DNA of 64,000 bases from Mucilaginibacter pineti (GCF_900101875.1 NZ_FNAI01000001.1:372001-436000); one strand, 5' to 3'. Shown: positions 24,972 through 35,520, counted from the stretch's first letter. Numbers and translations: made by a program. The notes: a model not told the origin generated them from the letters alone.

Positions 24972-25001
24972 CAAATTTAAATTGTAATCTGAATGTTACA
25001 A
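24972..25001 (-). promoter_or_regulatory. full Bacteroidota promoter for the membrane peptide
   Basis: On the minus strand TTG (24999-25001), exactly 19 bp, then TAAATTTG (24972-24979), 22 bp before the ATG at 24949. Both boxes and the spacing match the consensus. Confidence 0.8.
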
Positions 25002-25594
25002 TAGGCCATTGAATTTTTACATTTATTTTAACAAAAAAGATACCCTGTTTTTACAATGGTCAATTGCACATTTATTCTTTAAGGAAATTGCAAAAAAAAG
25101 CACTCAAGTTTGAAATTTGTGTAGGCTTAACACCATCTGAAAAACAACAATTTCACCTCATTTAGTAAATTTTCTGCGTATTTGATATCAATTTTACAAA
25201 TAAGCTATTTTTAGCTTTTAAACACAGGTTGATAAGTACATCTGAAGTAGCCTGTATCGGTACAGTCACAATTACTTGATACGGGAGAGCATTTGTTAAA
25301 AAATACCCGCATTAATAATTATTCATCTGTTAATTTTCAAACAATAACTTTAGATGTAATTAGTAAACAACTGGTTTTTAATACGGATTAACTATTGATT
25401 AAATTGGTGTTTTGCGGATTTATGATTTTCATAATAGTAAATGAACCCAAAGGCAGTGGATCAGCTAAAAAAGAATCAATAATTATTAAAACTTCCGGAC
25501 TTACTGACTTTCCCGAATTTCGGACTCCTGAGCTCTTCAAATAAATCTTACCCTAACCTGACCCAAGCCTGTATCAACATAAATCACAAAAACG
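25002..25594. other. long AT-rich intergenic stretch before mnmA
   Basis: About 600 bp without a convincing gene. A hairpin at 25251-25285 pairs CCTGTATC with GATACGGG (one G-U). A 40-codon ORF (25422-25544, beginning MIFIIVNEPKGSGSAKK) has no promoter box and no recognisable features. I see no tRNA, riboswitch or attachment site here. Confidence 0.5.
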
Positions 25595-25602
25595 TATCTT
25601 TG
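25595..25602 (+). promoter_or_regulatory. -7 promoter box for mnmA
   Basis: TATCTTTG matches TAnnTTTG and ends 8 bp before the ATG at 25611, implying a very short leader. There is no TTG at 19 bp. Confidence 0.55.
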
Positions 25603-25610
25603 CAGCCATT

Positions 25611-26699
25611 ATGAGTAAGCACGGTAGGATATTAGTGGCAATGAGCGGCGGAGTTGATAGTTCTGTAGCGGCAGTTATGCTGCATGAGCAGGGCTATGAA
25701 GTTATCGGCCTTACCATGAAAACCTGGGACTATGCCTCAGCTGGTGGTAGTTCAAAAGAAACCGGCTGCTGCAGCCTGGACAGCATTAATGATGCACGTG
25801 CTCTTGCTGTTGGCTACGGCTTCCCTCATTATATATTAGATATCCGCAGCGAATTTGGCGATTTTGTGATCGATAATTTTGTTGACGAGTACCTGGCTGG
25901 TCGCACCCCTAACCCATGTGTATTATGCAATACCCATATTAAATGGGAAGCACTGCTAAAACGCGCCGATAAGCTCGATTGTGAATTTATAGCTACCGGG
26001 CACTATGCCAACATCCGTTTACAGGATAGTGGCCGCTATGTAATATCAAAGGGTAAGGATGAGAATAAGGATCAATCTTACGTATTGTGGGGGGTATCTC
26101 AAAAAAATCTTGCCCGTACAAAATTCCCATTAGGAAGTTTCTCTAAACCTGAAATAAGGCAGATGGCTCTGGATATGGGCCAGATTGAACTTGCCGGCAA
26201 AAGCGAAAGCTATGAAATTTGCTTTGTGCCCGATAACGACTACAGGTCGTTTCTAAGGCATAAAGTAGAAGATCTTGAAGAACGTGTTGCCGGTGGTAAC
26301 TTCGTGCTTACAAACGGAACTGTAGTAGGTAAACACCAGGGCTATCCTTTCTATACTATAGGTCAGCGTAAAGGTTTGGGTATTGCTTTAGGCCACCCTA
26401 TGTTTGTAACCAGCATAGATCCGCAAACCAATACCGTTGTTTTGGGCACCGCCGATGAACTGGAACGCAAACAAGCCTGGGTTAAAAACCTTAACCTGGT
26501 TAAATACGAAAGCATCACCGAGCCTTTAGAGGCCATTACCAAGATCCGTTATAAGGATGCGGGTACCCAAAGCACCATTTTACAAATGGGCGAACACATG
26601 AAAGTTGATTTTCATCACAATGTTTCGGGTATCGCACCTGGTCAGTCTGCCGTTTTTTATGAGGGCAACGATTTACTTGGCGGTGGTTTTTTAATGTAG
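25611..26699 (+). CDS. mnmA: tRNA-specific 2-thiouridylase MnmA
   Basis: The product thiolates U34 of tRNA-Lys, -Glu and -Gln using ATP and sulfur relayed as persulfide. The 362 residues start with the PP-loop MSGGVDSSVAAVML. The catalytic cysteines are C103 (NPCVLC) and C204 (EICFVPD). Also visible are ATGHYANI, KDENKDQSYVLWGV and the central FYTIGQRKGLGI. Length and motifs are normal. It stands alone downstream of an 840-bp gap. Confidence 0.96.
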   Translation: MSKHGRILVAMSGGVDSSVAAVMLHEQGYEVIGLTMKTWDYASAGGSSKETGCCSLDSINDARALAVGYGFPHYILDIRSEFGDFVIDNFVDEYLAGRTPNPCVLCNTHIKWEALLKRADKLDCEFIATGHYANIRLQDSGRYVISKGKDENKDQSYVLWGVSQKNLARTKFPLGSFSKPEIRQMALDMGQIELAGKSESYEICFVPDNDYRSFLRHKVEDLEERVAGGNFVLTNGTVVGKHQGYPFYTIGQRKGLGIALGHPMFVTSIDPQTNTVVLGTADELERKQAWVKNLNLVKYESITEPLEAITKIRYKDAGTQSTILQMGEHMKVDFHHNVSGIAPGQSAVFYEGNDLLGGGFLM

Positions 26700-26865
26700 A
26701 ACTTTATTGATTAAGTGTAATCAAGTGAATGGTTTTTATGCCGCTCGCCTTGTCTGTTATTGCCCGGCAATTGCAACTTATTTAATACAATGAACTTAAT
26801 AAACCCATCAACTTATTACTCAATTCAACATTTTTATGTTTTATTTGCAAAAAATAACTGCTTAA

Positions 26866-29265
26866 ATGGCCAAAAATTTACTGATTGTTGAGTCACCGGC
26901 GAAAGCCAAAACCATTGAAGGGTATCTTGGTAAAGATTTCGTTGTGAAATCGAGCTATGGCCATATCCGCGATTTGGTAAAGTCTGAAGATGCGATTGAC
27001 TTAGCTAATAACTTTGCTCAAAAATATGAAGTACCAGCTGATAAAAAGCAGGTAGTAAGTGAGTTAAAGAAATTAGCGAAAGAAGCCGAGATGGTTTGGC
27101 TGGCATCGGATGAGGACCGCGAGGGTGAGGCCATTTCCTGGCATTTATTTGAAACATTAGGTTTAAAGGATAGCACTACCAAGCGTATTGTTTTCCATGA
27201 GATAACCAAGCCGGCCATTTTACGCGCCATTGATACACCGCGTAAAATTGATTACAACCTGGTTAATGCACAGCAAGCACGCCGTGTATTGGATAGATTG
27301 GTGGGTTTTGAGCTCTCCCCTGTTTTATGGAAAAAGGTTAAACCTTCATTATCTGCCGGTCGTGTGCAATCAGTAGCAGTAAGACTTATTGTTGACCGCG
27401 AGCGTGAGGTAAATAAATTTACAGCAGAGGCTGCTTTTAAAATAGTAGCCATATTTGGCAAAGGCAAAGATGCTTTTAAAGCAGAATTAGCCGAGCGTTT
27501 CAGCAAGCAGGAAGATGCCGAAAAGTTTTTACAGGATTGTATCGGTGCCGATTTTGATATCAGATCATTAGAAACCAAACCGGCAAAACGTTCCCCGGCT
27601 GCACCATTCACTACCTCAACACTGCAACAAGAGGCCAGCAGAAAGTTAGGCTATTCAGTCGCACGCACTATGCAGGTGGCACAAAGGCTTTATGAATCTG
27701 GGTATATCACTTATATGCGTACCGACTCGGTTAACTTATCTGAAACCGCTTTAGATGCTGCACAAAAAGAGATCGTATCGGCCTATGGCGAAAAATATCA
27801 CCAGTTAAGAAAATATAAAACCAAAAACGCGAGTGCGCAAGAGGCTCACGAAGCAATAAGGCCAACCTATTTTAATAACCACAGTATAGACGGCGAATCT
27901 AACGAGAAACGCTTATATGAGCTGATCTGGAAACGCGCCATTGCCTCACAAATGAGTGAAGCACTGTTTGAAAAAACCGTTGCAAAAATCAGTATATCAA
28001 CCCGTAAGGAAGATTTAACTGCCAATGGTGAGGTAATGAAATTTGATGGTTTCCTGAAAGTTTACCTGGAATCGCAGGATGAAGATGAGGAAACCCAACA
28101 AGACGGTGAAAACGCCATGTTACCTCCTTTAACCAGGGGACAGCGTTTAGCCTTGCAAGAAATGTCGGCAACGGAACGTTACTCCCGTCCGCCTGCACGT
28201 TACACCGAAGCAAGCCTTGTTAAAAAGCTGGAAGAGCTGGGCATCGGTCGTCCATCTACCTACGCCCCTACTATCTCAACCATACAAAACCGCGGTTATG
28301 TAGTTAAGGAGGAACGTGATGGTAAACAACGCAACTTTAGGGTAATGACCTTAAAAGGCGATCAAATTGTTAAAGAACAAAAAACAGAAAATACCGGTGC
28401 TGAAAGAGGTAAATTATTTCCTACAGATATTGGCGCCGTAGTTAATGATTTCCTGGTACAGCACTTTACAGATATTGTCGATTTTCATTTCACCGCCACC
28501 GTTGAAAAACAGTTTGATGAAATAGCGCAGGGCTTGAAGGACTGGACAAAAATGCTCCATGACTTTTATAACCCTTTCCATAAAGAGGTACAAAATACCA
28601 TTGAAACCGCAGATAAGGCAACCGGCGAGCGTGAATTAGGCGTTCACCCCGAAAGCGGAAAGAAGATATCGGTGCGGATTGGTCGTTATGGCCCATTTGT
28701 ACAGGTTGGCGAAAGCGCATCTGACGAGAATGAGGAAAAACCGCTGTACGCCAGCCTAAGAACCGGTCAAAGCATTGAAACCATTAGTTTGGATGAAGCT
28801 CTTGAGCTTTTCAAATTACCAAAAGTTGTTGGCGAATATGAAGGTAAGATAATGAAGGTGGCAATCGGTCGTTTTGGCCCTTACATTAGCCATAACAGCG
28901 CCTTCGTATCGTTACCAAAAGAAATTGACCCGCTGGATGTTACCGTGGAACAGGCGATTGAGCTGATTGAAGCCAAACGTAAAAAGGATGCCGAGAAACT
29001 GATCAAAGCATTTGACGAGGATCCGGATGTAAAAGTACTTAACGGCCGTTGGGGCGCTTATATTGAATTTGGCAAACTGAACGTTAAAATACCTAAGGAC
29101 AAAGATCCTTTGACACTTACCTACGAAGAATGCAAGGCCTTAGCCGATGCAATGCCAAAGGATGCCAAAAAAGGGCGCTTCGGTAAAGCTAAAACTGTAG
29201 CTGCCGCGAAACCGGCCGCTAAGAAAGCACCTGCAAAGAAAAAAGCCCCTGCTAAGAAAAAATAG
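26866..29265 (+). CDS. topA: DNA topoisomerase I
   Basis: Type IA enzyme that relaxes negative supercoils. The 799 residues show the Toprim domain (LLIVESPAKAKTIEGYLG, WLASDEDREGEAISWHL) and the catalytic tyrosine Y283 in YITYMRTDSVNLS. The gate region (ARYTEASLVKKLEELGIGRP, then STYAPTIS) and, from about 590, three C-terminal repeats of the TopA_C type (VRIGRYGPFVQ, VAIGRFGPYIS, LNGRWGAYIEF) are also present. There are no zinc-binding cysteines. The last 30 residues are an alanine/lysine/proline tail (AAKKAPAKKKAPAKKK), histone H1-like and likely to bind DNA. Confidence 0.96.
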   Translation: MAKNLLIVESPAKAKTIEGYLGKDFVVKSSYGHIRDLVKSEDAIDLANNFAQKYEVPADKKQVVSELKKLAKEAEMVWLASDEDREGEAISWHLFETLGLKDSTTKRIVFHEITKPAILRAIDTPRKIDYNLVNAQQARRVLDRLVGFELSPVLWKKVKPSLSAGRVQSVAVRLIVDREREVNKFTAEAAFKIVAIFGKGKDAFKAELAERFSKQEDAEKFLQDCIGADFDIRSLETKPAKRSPAAPFTTSTLQQEASRKLGYSVARTMQVAQRLYESGYITYMRTDSVNLSETALDAAQKEIVSAYGEKYHQLRKYKTKNASAQEAHEAIRPTYFNNHSIDGESNEKRLYELIWKRAIASQMSEALFEKTVAKISISTRKEDLTANGEVMKFDGFLKVYLESQDEDEETQQDGENAMLPPLTRGQRLALQEMSATERYSRPPARYTEASLVKKLEELGIGRPSTYAPTISTIQNRGYVVKEERDGKQRNFRVMTLKGDQIVKEQKTENTGAERGKLFPTDIGAVVNDFLVQHFTDIVDFHFTATVEKQFDEIAQGLKDWTKMLHDFYNPFHKEVQNTIETADKATGERELGVHPESGKKISVRIGRYGPFVQVGESASDENEEKPLYASLRTGQSIETISLDEALELFKLPKVVGEYEGKIMKVAIGRFGPYISHNSAFVSLPKEIDPLDVTVEQAIELIEAKRKKDAEKLIKAFDEDPDVKVLNGRWGAYIEFGKLNVKIPKDKDPLTLTYEECKALADAMPKDAKKGRFGKAKTVAAAKPAAKKAPAKKKAPAKKK

Positions 29266-29386
29266 TTATGGTAATTAGTGAATAGTTGATTAAGTGAGTG
29301 GTTAAGTAGAATAGTTTATACAAAAACTACTCACCTAATCAACCACTCTCTTAATCAACCAATCAACCCCTCACTAAATAAATAAA

Positions 29387-29791
29387 ATGATAAAAGACCT
29401 GCCCGATAATACCGTACATGATATAGCCATTGCCGTTGCGCTTGAAAGTGAAAGCGTTGAAAGCAAGATCTGGTATGTATACCTTATCAATCTTAAAAAC
29501 GAGCCTATTGAAAATGTAATGATCACTTCAAAAGGTTATGGCGAAAAAGATGGCGAGCAGGTAAAAACGTCAACCTTAAGGCATATGTTCCCGGCGGTTG
29601 ACGGCAAAGCTTTTAAACTTATTGAGCCCATTGATGAGCAAACCTTTGGACTTAATAACGAGTATTGGCTCAGTTATTATATCGGTACAAATATCTTCGA
29701 CAAAAAATTCATATTCCTGCCTGAGAGTATCGTGGAGATGAATTTCATCAAACTTCCGGTGTTAAATAAGCCCGGCGTTATGATATCTTAA
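29387..29791 (+). CDS. conserved-looking hypothetical protein
   Basis: A 134-residue soluble protein, acidic, without signal peptide or membrane span. It is rich in alternating beta segments (DIAIAVALESES, SKIWYVYLINLKNEPIENVM, EYWLSYYIGTNIFDKKFIF). I do not recognise a named family; it may be of a kind found mainly in Bacteroidota. It lies 121 bp after topA, across a gap made of short inverted words (GATTAAG/CTTAATC), and 77 bp before the alpha-2-macroglobulin gene. No functional claim is supported. Confidence 0.65.
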   Translation: MIKDLPDNTVHDIAIAVALESESVESKIWYVYLINLKNEPIENVMITSKGYGEKDGEQVKTSTLRHMFPAVDGKAFKLIEPIDEQTFGLNNEYWLSYYIGTNIFDKKFIFLPESIVEMNFIKLPVLNKPGVMIS

Positions 29792-29868
29792 TTCAAATAA
29801 ATATATTTTTCAATTAATTATTTGTTAGTATAATTTTTATACATTCATGAAATAAATAAACCTATTTC

Positions 29869-32800
29869 ATGGAAAACGGATATAGTAAATTCCGCAAGCG
29901 TAAAAGCTTAATTACGATTGGTTCTGCCCTCGCCGTAATTTTAGTTATCGTTTATCTGATAGCCAATGGCCACAAAAAAGAGGCCGTTGACCCCGCTTTC
30001 AGTAAATACATTGAATCATACACAACCGGGGTAATTTCCAAAGAAAGCCCTATTCGTATCCGCCTCGCAAGCACGGTGCAGGTTACCCATCAGCAAAACG
30101 AACAAGTTAGTGCGGATCTGTTTGATTTCTCGCCGTCAATAAAAGGTAAAGCTTATTGGACAGATACCCGCACCATCGAATTCAGGCCCAATAGTAAACT
30201 GGAACCCGAGAAAAATTACAATGTAAAGTTTAACCTCGGCAAGCTTATAGATGTACCATCCAACTTTAACCAATTCAAATTCAGCTTCCAGGTAGTTAAG
30301 CCCGATTTTAATGTAACGTTTACCGGACTGCAAACCGCTACCAGTACCTCCATTGATGAAATGAAGCTGGATGGTTGTGTGCAAACCGCCGATTCGGAAG
30401 ATCCAGCTTTAATTGAAAAACTAATTGCTGTAAATTATATTTCACCTGTTAAGGTAAGCTGGGAGCATAATAACACCACAAAAACTCACCATTTTACGGT
30501 TAAAGGCTTAAAGCGACAAACTGGCGCGGTTGCCCCGGTTACCATTAACTGGGATGGCAGCAGTCTTAAGGTTGATAAAAAAGGAAGCCAGAGTTTTGAT
30601 ATACCTGCCATAGGTGATTTCCGGGTGCTGGATGTACGCGCGGTACAAAGCAATGATCAGTATGTGCTGGTTCAGTTCTCTGATAACATAATGGTTGGTC
30701 AGGAACTTAACGGCCTTATCGGTATCAATAACGTGTCTGATGCAGCCTATACCATTGACGGAAGCACCGTTAAAGTTTATGCCCCCGAGCGACTGCAAGG
30801 CAATTATAGCATATATGTAAATGAAGGTGTCGAAAACATCTCGCATAAAAAGATCACTAAAACATATACCGCCAATGTTTTCTTTGAAAACAGGCTGCCA
30901 AATGTCACTATCCCCGGCAAGGGCGTGATCCTGCCAGATTCGGGCAAGCTAATGATGCCTTTTGAAGCGGTGAACCTTAGCGCCGTTGATGTAAGCATCA
31001 TAAAGATCTACGAAAGTAATGTACCGCAATATTTCCAGAACAATGGTTTTGATGGCGGACAGGAGTTGCGGCAGGTTGGTAAACCCATTGTGCAAAAAAC
31101 CATAAGACTTGATGCCGACAAAGGTTTAAACCTGAGCAAAAAGAACCGCTTCGTGCTTGATCTTGACCAGATGATCCGTACCGAACCGGGAGCTATTTAT
31201 AGGGTGGTCATCGGTTTCAGGCAGGAATATTCGCTTTATAACTGCAGCGTTGGCGGTTCGGGAAAAAAGGCTGGCGATGATGAGGATGTATACAATAACG
31301 AAGAATACAGCAATAACAGCGGCAAAGTAAGTGACGAGGATGATGATTTTTGGTCGCGCTATGATAATTACTATCCTGATGGCTACAGTTGGCAGGACAG
31401 GGACAATGCCTGTACCCCGTCCTATTTCACCAAACAACGCTGGGCTACACGAAATATCATTGCCTCAAACATCGGTCTGATAACCAAACGCGGCAACAAC
31501 AACAGTATGATGATTGCTGTTACCGATATTTTAAGCGCCAAACCAATGAGTGGTGTAGATCTGGAATTGCTGGATTATCAAAAACAGGTAATTTACAAAA
31601 CCACCTCAGGCTCAAACGGAATAGTAAGTTTTGATCTTAAACGCAAGCCTTACCTGCTGGTAGCAAAAAAAGGAAGTCAGCGTGGTTATTTAAAACTGGA
31701 TGATGGCAGTTCACTGCCTCTCTCCCGCTTTAACGTGGGCGGCGAAGAGATCCAAAGCGGGTTGAAAGGCTTTATTTATGGCGAACGTGGCGTTTGGCGT
31801 CCCGGCGACTCGATATTTACCTCTTTTATTTTAGAGGACAAATTAAAGACCCTCCCACCCGATCATCCGGTGGAGTTTGAACTGTCTGACCCTAACGGCA
31901 AGCTTTATCGCCGCATTACGCAAACCAAGTCGTTAGATGGCTTCTACAGCTTCCATACCGCTACCGAAACCTCATCACCTACAGGAAATTGGACGGCCAA
32001 GGTAAAAGTTGGCGGCGCGGTATTTGAGAAAAAGATAAAGGTGGAAACCATTATGCCAAACCGCATGAAGCTTAACCTTTCATTCGGTGGTGCTGCCGAA
32101 CTTACCAAGGGTAACAACGCCAATGGCAAACTTACCGCGCAGTGGCTATTTGGTGGTGCAGCACAAAATCTTAAAGCCAAGGTCGACGCGTTTTTATCCG
32201 TACAAACCACCAGCTTTAAAAATTATAAGGATTATGTTTTTGATGATCCTACCCTTGCCTTCAATACCCAAACCCAAACCGTTTTTGATGGTAAACTAAG
32301 CGCCGACGGCACAGCTGACGTAGATGCTAATATCAATGTTGAAAAACAAGCGCCAGGCCAGCTGCGGGCTAACTTTTTAACCAAGGTTTTTGAACCGGGC
32401 GGTAACTTCAGCATTCAGCAAACTACCATGCCTTATAATGTGTATAATGGCTATGTGGGTATTAAAACACCTACCGGCAGCGAACTATCGGGCATGCTGG
32501 TTACCGATAAAAATCACGTAATTGATATCGCCGATGTTGATGTTAATGGCAATGCCTTTGCCGGCACACGCAGTGTACAACTGGAACTGTACCGCGTGCA
32601 ATGGCGCTGGTGGTGGGATCAAACCGGCGACGAAACCAGCAACTTTACGCAGGATAAGTACAATAAGCTGGTTAAAACCCAAACCATCGAACTTAATAAC
32701 GGCCGTGGTAAGTGGACTTTAAACATCCCGAAAGGTGATTGGGGACGCTACCTGATCAAGGTTAAAGATGAAGCAACCGGCCACTCTACCGGAAAATTCA

Positions 32801-35466
32801 TTTATGTAGATTGGCCAAACTGGTCGGAAAGGTTACAGCAAAGTAATCCTACCGAGGCTGCTATGCTATCATTTACTTCAAACAAGCCAAGCTATAAGGT
32901 TGGCGAGCAGGCAACCATCACTATACCTACGGCTGCGGATGGCCGGGCGCTCATCAGCTTTGAAAACGGCAGCAAAGTTTTAAAAACCGAATGGATAGAT
33001 ACCCGCAAAGGGCAAACCCAATATAACTTTACAGTAGATGCAACGATGGCCCCTAACGTTTTTGTGAACGTTACACTATTGCAAAGGCATTCGCAAACTG
33101 TTAATGACTTACCTATACGTATGTATGGTGCCATACCATTGCAGGTTGATAACCCCGAAACCATATTAAAACCGGTCATATCTATGCCGGATAAAATAAA
33201 ACCCGAAACGCAATCGGCTATTACGGTATCCGAGGCATCGGGTAAGGAAATGACTTATACTATTGCAATTGTTGATGAGGGATTGCTGGATATTACCAAT
33301 TATAAAACGCCCGATCCGCATGATGCGTTTTATGCGCGTGAGGCACTGGGAGTAAAAACCTGGGATCTGTTTGATTATGTGATAGGTGCTTACGGCGGCG
33401 GCCTCGAACGGATCTTAAGTATAGGTGGCGACGGTAATTTGGGCACCAACAAAAATGTATCTGTAAACCGCTTTAAGCCGGTTGTGAAATTCATGGGACC
33501 GTTTCACCTTGCCAAGGGCGAAAAACAAACCACGCCTTTTAAACTGCCTCAATACGTGGGCTCTGTTAAAGCCATGATTATTGCCGGGCACGATGGTGGC
33601 TATGGCTTTGCCGAAAAGGCAGTGGCTGTTAAAAAGCCGCTGATGATACTGGCCACCCTGCCGCGCGTACTTGGCCCTTCAGAAAAGGTGCAGCTGCCCG
33701 TAACTGTATTCGCTATGGAACCCAATATTAAAACGGTTAACGTATCGGTACAAAGTAACGCTTTCAGCAACCTTGATGGTAATAACACTAAAACCATCAG
33801 CTTTGAAAAAACAGGCGATCAAATGGTGACTTTTGATTTGAGCGTGAAGGATTTTGTTGGCGTTGGCAAGGTGAAGATCATAGCCAAAAGCGGCTCAGAA
33901 ACAGCGGCCTATGATGTGGAGCTTAATGTGCGCAACCCCAACCCGCCGGTAACCCGTATATTAGAAAAAGAGTTAAAACCGGGAGAAGCATGGGCTACAC
34001 CTTATACCCCTGTCGGTATTAGTGGTACTAATAAAAACACGTTGGAGGTAGCATCTATTCCGCCGTTAAATTTAGGTAAACGGTTGGATTACCTTATCGC
34101 GTATCCGCATGGCTGTGTGGAGCAAACTACCTCTTCGGCGTTTCCGCAATTGTACCTGGGGCAGCTGCTTGACCTGTCGCCCATACAAAAGGCCGAGGCT
34201 GAGCGAAATATCAAAGCTACGATAAGCAGGTTAAATGGCTTTCAGGTGCAAGGCGGAGGTTTAAGCTACTGGCCCGATGGTGGTACAGCTGATGAATGGG
34301 GAACCAATTACGCTGGCCACTTTATGCTGGCTGCACAAGCCAAAGGTTACAGTATGCCCTTAGGTTTTATAGAACAGTGGAAAAAATACCAGAAACAAAA
34401 GGCCTTAACCTGGTCGCCGGATTCAAGGAGTTTTTATGGCGATGATCTGAACCAGGCTTACCGTTTATACCTGCTTGCATTGGCACGCTCGCCGGAATTA
34501 GGTGCTATGAACAGGCTGCGAGAATTTAAATACCTGAGCATCGAAGCCAAATGGCGCCTGGCTGCTGCTTACAAACTGGCCGGCCAGCCCGAAATGGGAA
34601 TCAGGATGGTAGCCGGCTTGCCAACCACCATTAAGCCATATTACACCATGTTTGGCACCTATGGTTCCGATTTAAGGGATGAAGCCATGATCCTGGAAAC
34701 CCTGACCTTATTGGGCCAGCAAGCCCGGGCAGCGGGTTTAGTACGCACCGTGGCCGCAAGGTTATCGCAGGATGATTGGTATAGTACCCAAACTACCGCC
34801 TATTCGCTTATAGCGATAGCGCAGTATTGCGGGCAAAACAAGGCGGCGGGTAAACTCTCATTCAATTTTCAATCCGGTGCGTCAAATTCAAGTGTTAATT
34901 CGGCATCGTATATGTGGCAAAACGTATTGGCTGTAAACGGTGGCAAGATTGCCATTAAAAACAACGGCACAAACCGTTTGTATGTAAGGCTGATACAAAG
35001 AGGGCAGCCATCATCGGGGCTTGATGTTAAAACTTATACTGATCCGCAAATTATGCAGATGAGGGTTGGTTACTTTACGCTTACCGGCAAACCTATAGAT
35101 CCAACATCGTTAAAACAAGGAACTGATTTTGTGGCACAGGTAAACATTAAAAACCCTGGCAGGCGCGGCAGATATGATAACCTGGCCCTAACGCAGATCT
35201 TCCCATCGGGATGGGAAATATTGAACAGCCGGATGTTGAACAATGACGAGGCATTTAAATCATCGCCATCCGATTACCGCGATATCCGTGACGACCGGGT
35301 GAATACCTATTTCGCTTTAACCGAAGGTAAGGAAGTTACCTATTATGTAATGCTAAATGCGGCCTATGCAGGGCATTACTACCTGCCTGCGGTGTATTGT
35401 GAGGCCATGTATAACAACTCCATCAACAGCCTGATAAAAGGGCAATGGGTTGATGTGGTAAAATAG
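29869..35466 (+). CDS. bacterial alpha-2-macroglobulin family protein
   Basis: A 1865-residue periplasmic protease trap. An N-terminal membrane anchor (ITIGSALAVILVIVYLIANG, residues about 16-35) is followed by repeated beta-sandwich MG domains, including an MG2-like segment (GFIYGERGVWRPGDSIFTSF at about 630). An A2M core follows (MTYTIAIVDEGLLDITNYK) and then the thioester domain. The motif is intact at C1416-V-E-Q1419 in PHGCVEQTTSS, so a thioester able to trap proteases covalently is expected. Proteobacterial ECAM genes are usually paired with pbpC (PBP1C); no penicillin-binding protein is adjacent here. There is no frameshift across the 5.6 kb. Confidence 0.93.
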   Translation: MENGYSKFRKRKSLITIGSALAVILVIVYLIANGHKKEAVDPAFSKYIESYTTGVISKESPIRIRLASTVQVTHQQNEQVSADLFDFSPSIKGKAYWTDTRTIEFRPNSKLEPEKNYNVKFNLGKLIDVPSNFNQFKFSFQVVKPDFNVTFTGLQTATSTSIDEMKLDGCVQTADSEDPALIEKLIAVNYISPVKVSWEHNNTTKTHHFTVKGLKRQTGAVAPVTINWDGSSLKVDKKGSQSFDIPAIGDFRVLDVRAVQSNDQYVLVQFSDNIMVGQELNGLIGINNVSDAAYTIDGSTVKVYAPERLQGNYSIYVNEGVENISHKKITKTYTANVFFENRLPNVTIPGKGVILPDSGKLMMPFEAVNLSAVDVSIIKIYESNVPQYFQNNGFDGGQELRQVGKPIVQKTIRLDADKGLNLSKKNRFVLDLDQMIRTEPGAIYRVVIGFRQEYSLYNCSVGGSGKKAGDDEDVYNNEEYSNNSGKVSDEDDDFWSRYDNYYPDGYSWQDRDNACTPSYFTKQRWATRNIIASNIGLITKRGNNNSMMIAVTDILSAKPMSGVDLELLDYQKQVIYKTTSGSNGIVSFDLKRKPYLLVAKKGSQRGYLKLDDGSSLPLSRFNVGGEEIQSGLKGFIYGERGVWRPGDSIFTSFILEDKLKTLPPDHPVEFELSDPNGKLYRRITQTKSLDGFYSFHTATETSSPTGNWTAKVKVGGAVFEKKIKVETIMPNRMKLNLSFGGAAELTKGNNANGKLTAQWLFGGAAQNLKAKVDAFLSVQTTSFKNYKDYVFDDPTLAFNTQTQTVFDGKLSADGTADVDANINVEKQAPGQLRANFLTKVFEPGGNFSIQQTTMPYNVYNGYVGIKTPTGSELSGMLVTDKNHVIDIADVDVNGNAFAGTRSVQLELYRVQWRWWWDQTGDETSNFTQDKYNKLVKTQTIELNNGRGKWTLNIPKGDWGRYLIKVKDEATGHSTGKFIYVDWPNWSERLQQSNPTEAAMLSFTSNKPSYKVGEQATITIPTAADGRALISFENGSKVLKTEWIDTRKGQTQYNFTVDATMAPNVFVNVTLLQRHSQTVNDLPIRMYGAIPLQVDNPETILKPVISMPDKIKPETQSAITVSEASGKEMTYTIAIVDEGLLDITNYKTPDPHDAFYAREALGVKTWDLFDYVIGAYGGGLERILSIGGDGNLGTNKNVSVNRFKPVVKFMGPFHLAKGEKQTTPFKLPQYVGSVKAMIIAGHDGGYGFAEKAVAVKKPLMILATLPRVLGPSEKVQLPVTVFAMEPNIKTVNVSVQSNAFSNLDGNNTKTISFEKTGDQMVTFDLSVKDFVGVGKVKIIAKSGSETAAYDVELNVRNPNPPVTRILEKELKPGEAWATPYTPVGISGTNKNTLEVASIPPLNLGKRLDYLIAYPHGCVEQTTSSAFPQLYLGQLLDLSPIQKAEAERNIKATISRLNGFQVQGGGLSYWPDGGTADEWGTNYAGHFMLAAQAKGYSMPLGFIEQWKKYQKQKALTWSPDSRSFYGDDLNQAYRLYLLALARSPELGAMNRLREFKYLSIEAKWRLAAAYKLAGQPEMGIRMVAGLPTTIKPYYTMFGTYGSDLRDEAMILETLTLLGQQARAAGLVRTVAARLSQDDWYSTQTTAYSLIAIAQYCGQNKAAGKLSFNFQSGASNSSVNSASYMWQNVLAVNGGKIAIKNNGTNRLYVRLIQRGQPSSGLDVKTYTDPQIMQMRVGYFTLTGKPIDPTSLKQGTDFVAQVNIKNPGRRGRYDNLALTQIFPSGWEILNSRMLNNDEAFKSSPSDYRDIRDDRVNTYFALTEGKEVTYYVMLNAAYAGHYYLPAVYCEAMYNNSINSLIKGQWVDVVK

Positions 35467-35479
35467 AGAAACCTAAATA

Positions 35480-35520
35480 AAAGCCTTACAAAGTGTTCGA
35501 ACACTTTGTAAGGCTTTTTT
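35480..35520 (+). terminator. strong intrinsic terminator after the A2M gene
   Basis: A perfect palindromic stem of about 18 bp (AAGCCTTACAAAGTG, then TTCGAA at the centre) is followed by six Ts. It begins 14 bp after the stop codon. Confidence 0.92.

Noticed and set aside
25422..25544. 40-codon plus-strand ORF before mnmA
   Set aside because: No promoter box, terminator or recognisable domain; its length is within chance for AT-rich DNA.
29266..29386. CRISPR-like or tRNA-like repeats after topA
   Set aside because: The gap holds only short AT-rich inverted words with no regular spacing or cloverleaf.
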